Origin: Mucilaginibacter paludis DSM 18603
GTDB taxonomy: Bacteria; Bacteroidota; Bacteroidia; Sphingobacteriales; Sphingobacteriaceae
Direction: 5' to 3'
Length of the DNA stretch: 64,000 bases
Assembly: GCF_000166195.2 (NCBI RefSeq)
Contig: NZ_CM001403.1
Coordinates: 2,002,432-2,066,431, forward strand
Positions 62,211-64,000 of this stretch are shown piece after piece. The notes beneath the pieces are model-generated. The model saw nothing but the letters and a program-made list of their open reading frames with translations. It did not search any database and was not told the origin of the DNA. A program made the translations under genes and the position numbers. Each line of letters opens with the position of its first letter. Position 1 is the first letter of the stretch.

Positions 62211-64000
62211 CTAATCGCCCTTGGATACATGACCGCGGTTAACTACATCACTGGTAAATGTTTTGCGATATTTTTTTATGTACTGCGAGGGATTCATGTT
62301 AAACAGCTTTTTAAATTGTTCCCTGAAATATTTAATGTCGTTGATACCAACCTCGTAGGATGTTTCGAGAATATTGTTGTTGGTATGTATAAATAGCTCG
62401 GCCGCTTTTCGTAAACGGATAAACCTGATGAAACTATTGGCAGACTGGCCTGATATCAGCTTAATTTTTTTATACAAGCTGGAATAAGATATGCCAAGGT
62501 GAGCGGCCAGCATCTGCGTGTTAAAATCCGCATCTTTAAGATGCTCCCCCACAATGCGTATACAGCTATCCAGAAACCCCTGGTATTCAATAGAAATTGT
62601 ATGCACATTGGTATTGAGAGTGATGGCATTATAAAAATATTGCTGCAAGGTGTTCCTGCTTTTCAACAAGCCGGTTACCCTGGCCTTTAGTATCTCTTTA
62701 TCAAAAGGTTTGCTGATGTAATCGTCGGCCCCGCCTTCAATTCCCTTCAGCTTAATTTCGGGCGAGGAACTGGCTGTTAATAAGATAACGGGGATGTGCG
62801 ATATGGCCATGTCTTCTTTCACGAGGCTGCATAACTCAATGCCGCTCATGCCGGGCATCATCACATCGCTTATCACAATATCAGGCAAATGTTCCTTAAT
62901 CAGCTCATACCCTTCCTCGCCATTGTTGGCTTCATAAATGTTATAATCCAGCTTAAACACCTGCCTGATGTATTCCCTGATGTCCTGGTTATCGTCAATA
63001 ACCAGCAGGGTTTTCAGTTCGGCAGTAAGCTGCTGGTCGTAAACGGCTTCGTTGGCTGCTTCAATAATGGCATTTGCCGTACTTTCGTCTTCTATCAGTT
63101 CCTTTAAAAATACAGAGCTGGTGGCGGTGTCTTCTAAAAACTGCCCTGGCTCAAGGTGTTCCGTCCCTTTAAGTAAAGCAACGGTGAATGTTGTCCCTTT
63201 TTCCGGACTGCTTTTGTAGTCAACGGTACCACCGTGGCGTTCAATAAAATTTTTTACCAGGTACAAGCCTATTCCAAATCCACCCTTTAATGAGGTGTTG
63301 TTATTCGGATCCTGGTAAAAGCGGTTGTAAAGTTTTTCGCCGATATTTTCAGGAATGCCGCAACCGGAGTCTTCAACTTCGATGTGCACCGCATTTTCTG
63401 AATCTTTAACCAACATGGTGATCTGCCCACCTTCGGGCGTAAATTTCACCGCGTTTGATAAAAGGTTAAAAAGCGCTATCTCCACTTTTTCTCTGTCGGC
63501 ATAAACTTCAAGGTATTCTGCATTGGCATGAAATTCAAAACCGATCCTTTTCATCCTCGCCTGGTGGGTAAAGCATAAAAACACTTCCTTACTCAAGCTC
63601 ACCAGGTCAAGTTTGACAATTTTTAAATGATCGGCTTCTGACTCTGCCTTTCTAAACAACAACAACTGGTCAACTAAACTAAGCAGCCTTCTGGCATTAC
63701 GGTAAACGATATTGAGGTTGGTGGTATCTACGTTTTTATCGTCTTTATACAATAACTCCTTAACCGGGTTGATGATCAGGGTAAGCGGCGTACGGAACTC
63801 GTGAGAGATATTGGTAAAAAAAGAAAGTTTTTTTTCGTTCAGCTCCTTTTCTTTTTCACTTTCAATATAGGCAATCTTAATTTCATACCTCAGCTTGGCC
63901 TGCCTGTCTTTATACAACCAATAAGTGTATACTACCCCCGAAAGCAGCGCAACATAAATTAAGTATGCCCACCAGGTTTGGTACCAGGGCGGGGTGATCA
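62211..64000 (-). CDS. Hybrid two-component sensor/regulator (HTCS), C-terminal part
   Basis: The frame is open to the right edge, so only the last ~596 residues are seen. They start at the end of the Y_Y_Y domain and the membrane helix (TWWAYLIYVALLSGVVYTYW), then HisKA (NISHEFRTPLTLIINPVKEL), ATPase (EDSGCGIP, GGFGIGLYLVKNF), receiver (LLVIDDNQDIREYIRQV, VISDVMMPGMSG) and an AraC helix-turn-helix (AAHLGISYSSLYKKIKLISG). It should bind a breakdown oligosaccharide in the periplasm and activate the susC-susD-GH2-GH35 genes that follow. Confidence 0.95.
   Translation of the reverse strand, partial: ITPPWYQTWWAYLIYVALLSGVVYTYWLYKDRQAKLRYEIKIAYIESEKEKELNEKKLSFFTNISHEFRTPLTLIINPVKELLYKDDKNVDTTNLNIVYRNARRLLSLVDQLLLFRKAESEADHLKIVKLDLVSLSKEVFLCFTHQARMKRIGFEFHANAEYLEVYADREKVEIALFNLLSNAVKFTPEGGQITMLVKDSENAVHIEVEDSGCGIPENIGEKLYNRFYQDPNNNTSLKGGFGIGLYLVKNFIERHGGTVDYKSSPEKGTTFTVALLKGTEHLEPGQFLEDTATSSVFLKELIEDESTANAIIEAANEAVYDQQLTAELKTLLVIDDNQDIREYIRQVFKLDYNIYEANNGEEGYELIKEHLPDIVISDVMMPGMSGIELCSLVKEDMAISHIPVILLTASSSPEIKLKGIEGGADDYISKPFDKEILKARVTGLLKSRNTLQQYFYNAITLNTNVHTISIEYQGFLDSCIRIVGEHLKDADFNTQMLAAHLGISYSSLYKKIKLISGQSANSFIRFIRLRKAAELFIHTNNNILETSYEVGINDIKYFREQFKKLFNMNPSQYIKKYRKTFTSDVVNRGHVSKGD

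Overview
The window is chromosomal DNA of a Bacteroidota member, most likely Sphingobacteriaceae and probably Mucilaginibacter or a close relative (inference from gene content). Supporting features are two SusC/SusD pairs, two hybrid two-component sensors with AraC output domains, an ECF sigma/FecR pair, an S46 dipeptidyl-peptidase, TAnnTTTG-type -7 promoter boxes and weak Shine-Dalgarno signals. No rRNA, tRNA, CRISPR array or intact transposase gene was seen.

Layout. 1-5879: a catabolic run of a DUF5009/HGSNAT-like membrane acyltransferase (3' end only), an SSS symporter, a GH28 protein and a GH89 alpha-N-acetylglucosaminidase. 5880-11340: accessory DNA with two copies of a MITE-like palindromic repeat around a small membrane-protein gene, a class C beta-lactamase-fold lipoprotein, an SDR/AraC pair, and a graveyard of GH3 and Rpn-type fragments. 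11361-15183: S46 peptidase, methyltransferase and an XRE/membrane-protein pair. 15374-26444: ECF sigma, FecR, SusC with STN domain, SusD, two Tat-exported acid phosphatases and two glycerophosphodiesterases, which together read as an organophosphate-scavenging SusCD locus. 26696-31505: a PAS histidine kinase followed by two decayed duplicates that bracket an unknown secreted pair. 31620-40840: PadR with a membrane protein, a ricin-lectin/metzincin lipoprotein, a hybrid two-component sensor, a sterol-desaturase-type hydroxylase and a Crp/Fnr regulator.

41357-49976 is the most unusual stretch. A short exported peptide gene ends in an intrinsic terminator and is followed by a TPR sensor kinase and its response regulator, then two operons of mostly unknown genes (HNH protein, unknown protein, DUF4407; then two small Cys/His proteins, DUF3892, a possibly Cas2-like protein, and a DUF4236-SH3 membrane protein). 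Both operons start at the same composite promoter: an inverted repeat TTACGG-N3-CCCGTAA lying exactly 19 nt before a TACTTTTG box. This looks like a self-contained signalling regulon whose function I do not know.

50197-52032 holds an alpha/beta hydrolase and an isolated M17 N-terminal-domain protein. 52254-64000, all on the minus strand, is a polysaccharide utilisation locus in transcription order hybrid sensor (cut by the window end), SusC, SusD, GH2 and GH35, aimed at beta-galactosides. In both SusCD loci an intrinsic terminator-like hairpin follows susD, suggesting that the uptake genes are made in excess over the enzymes.
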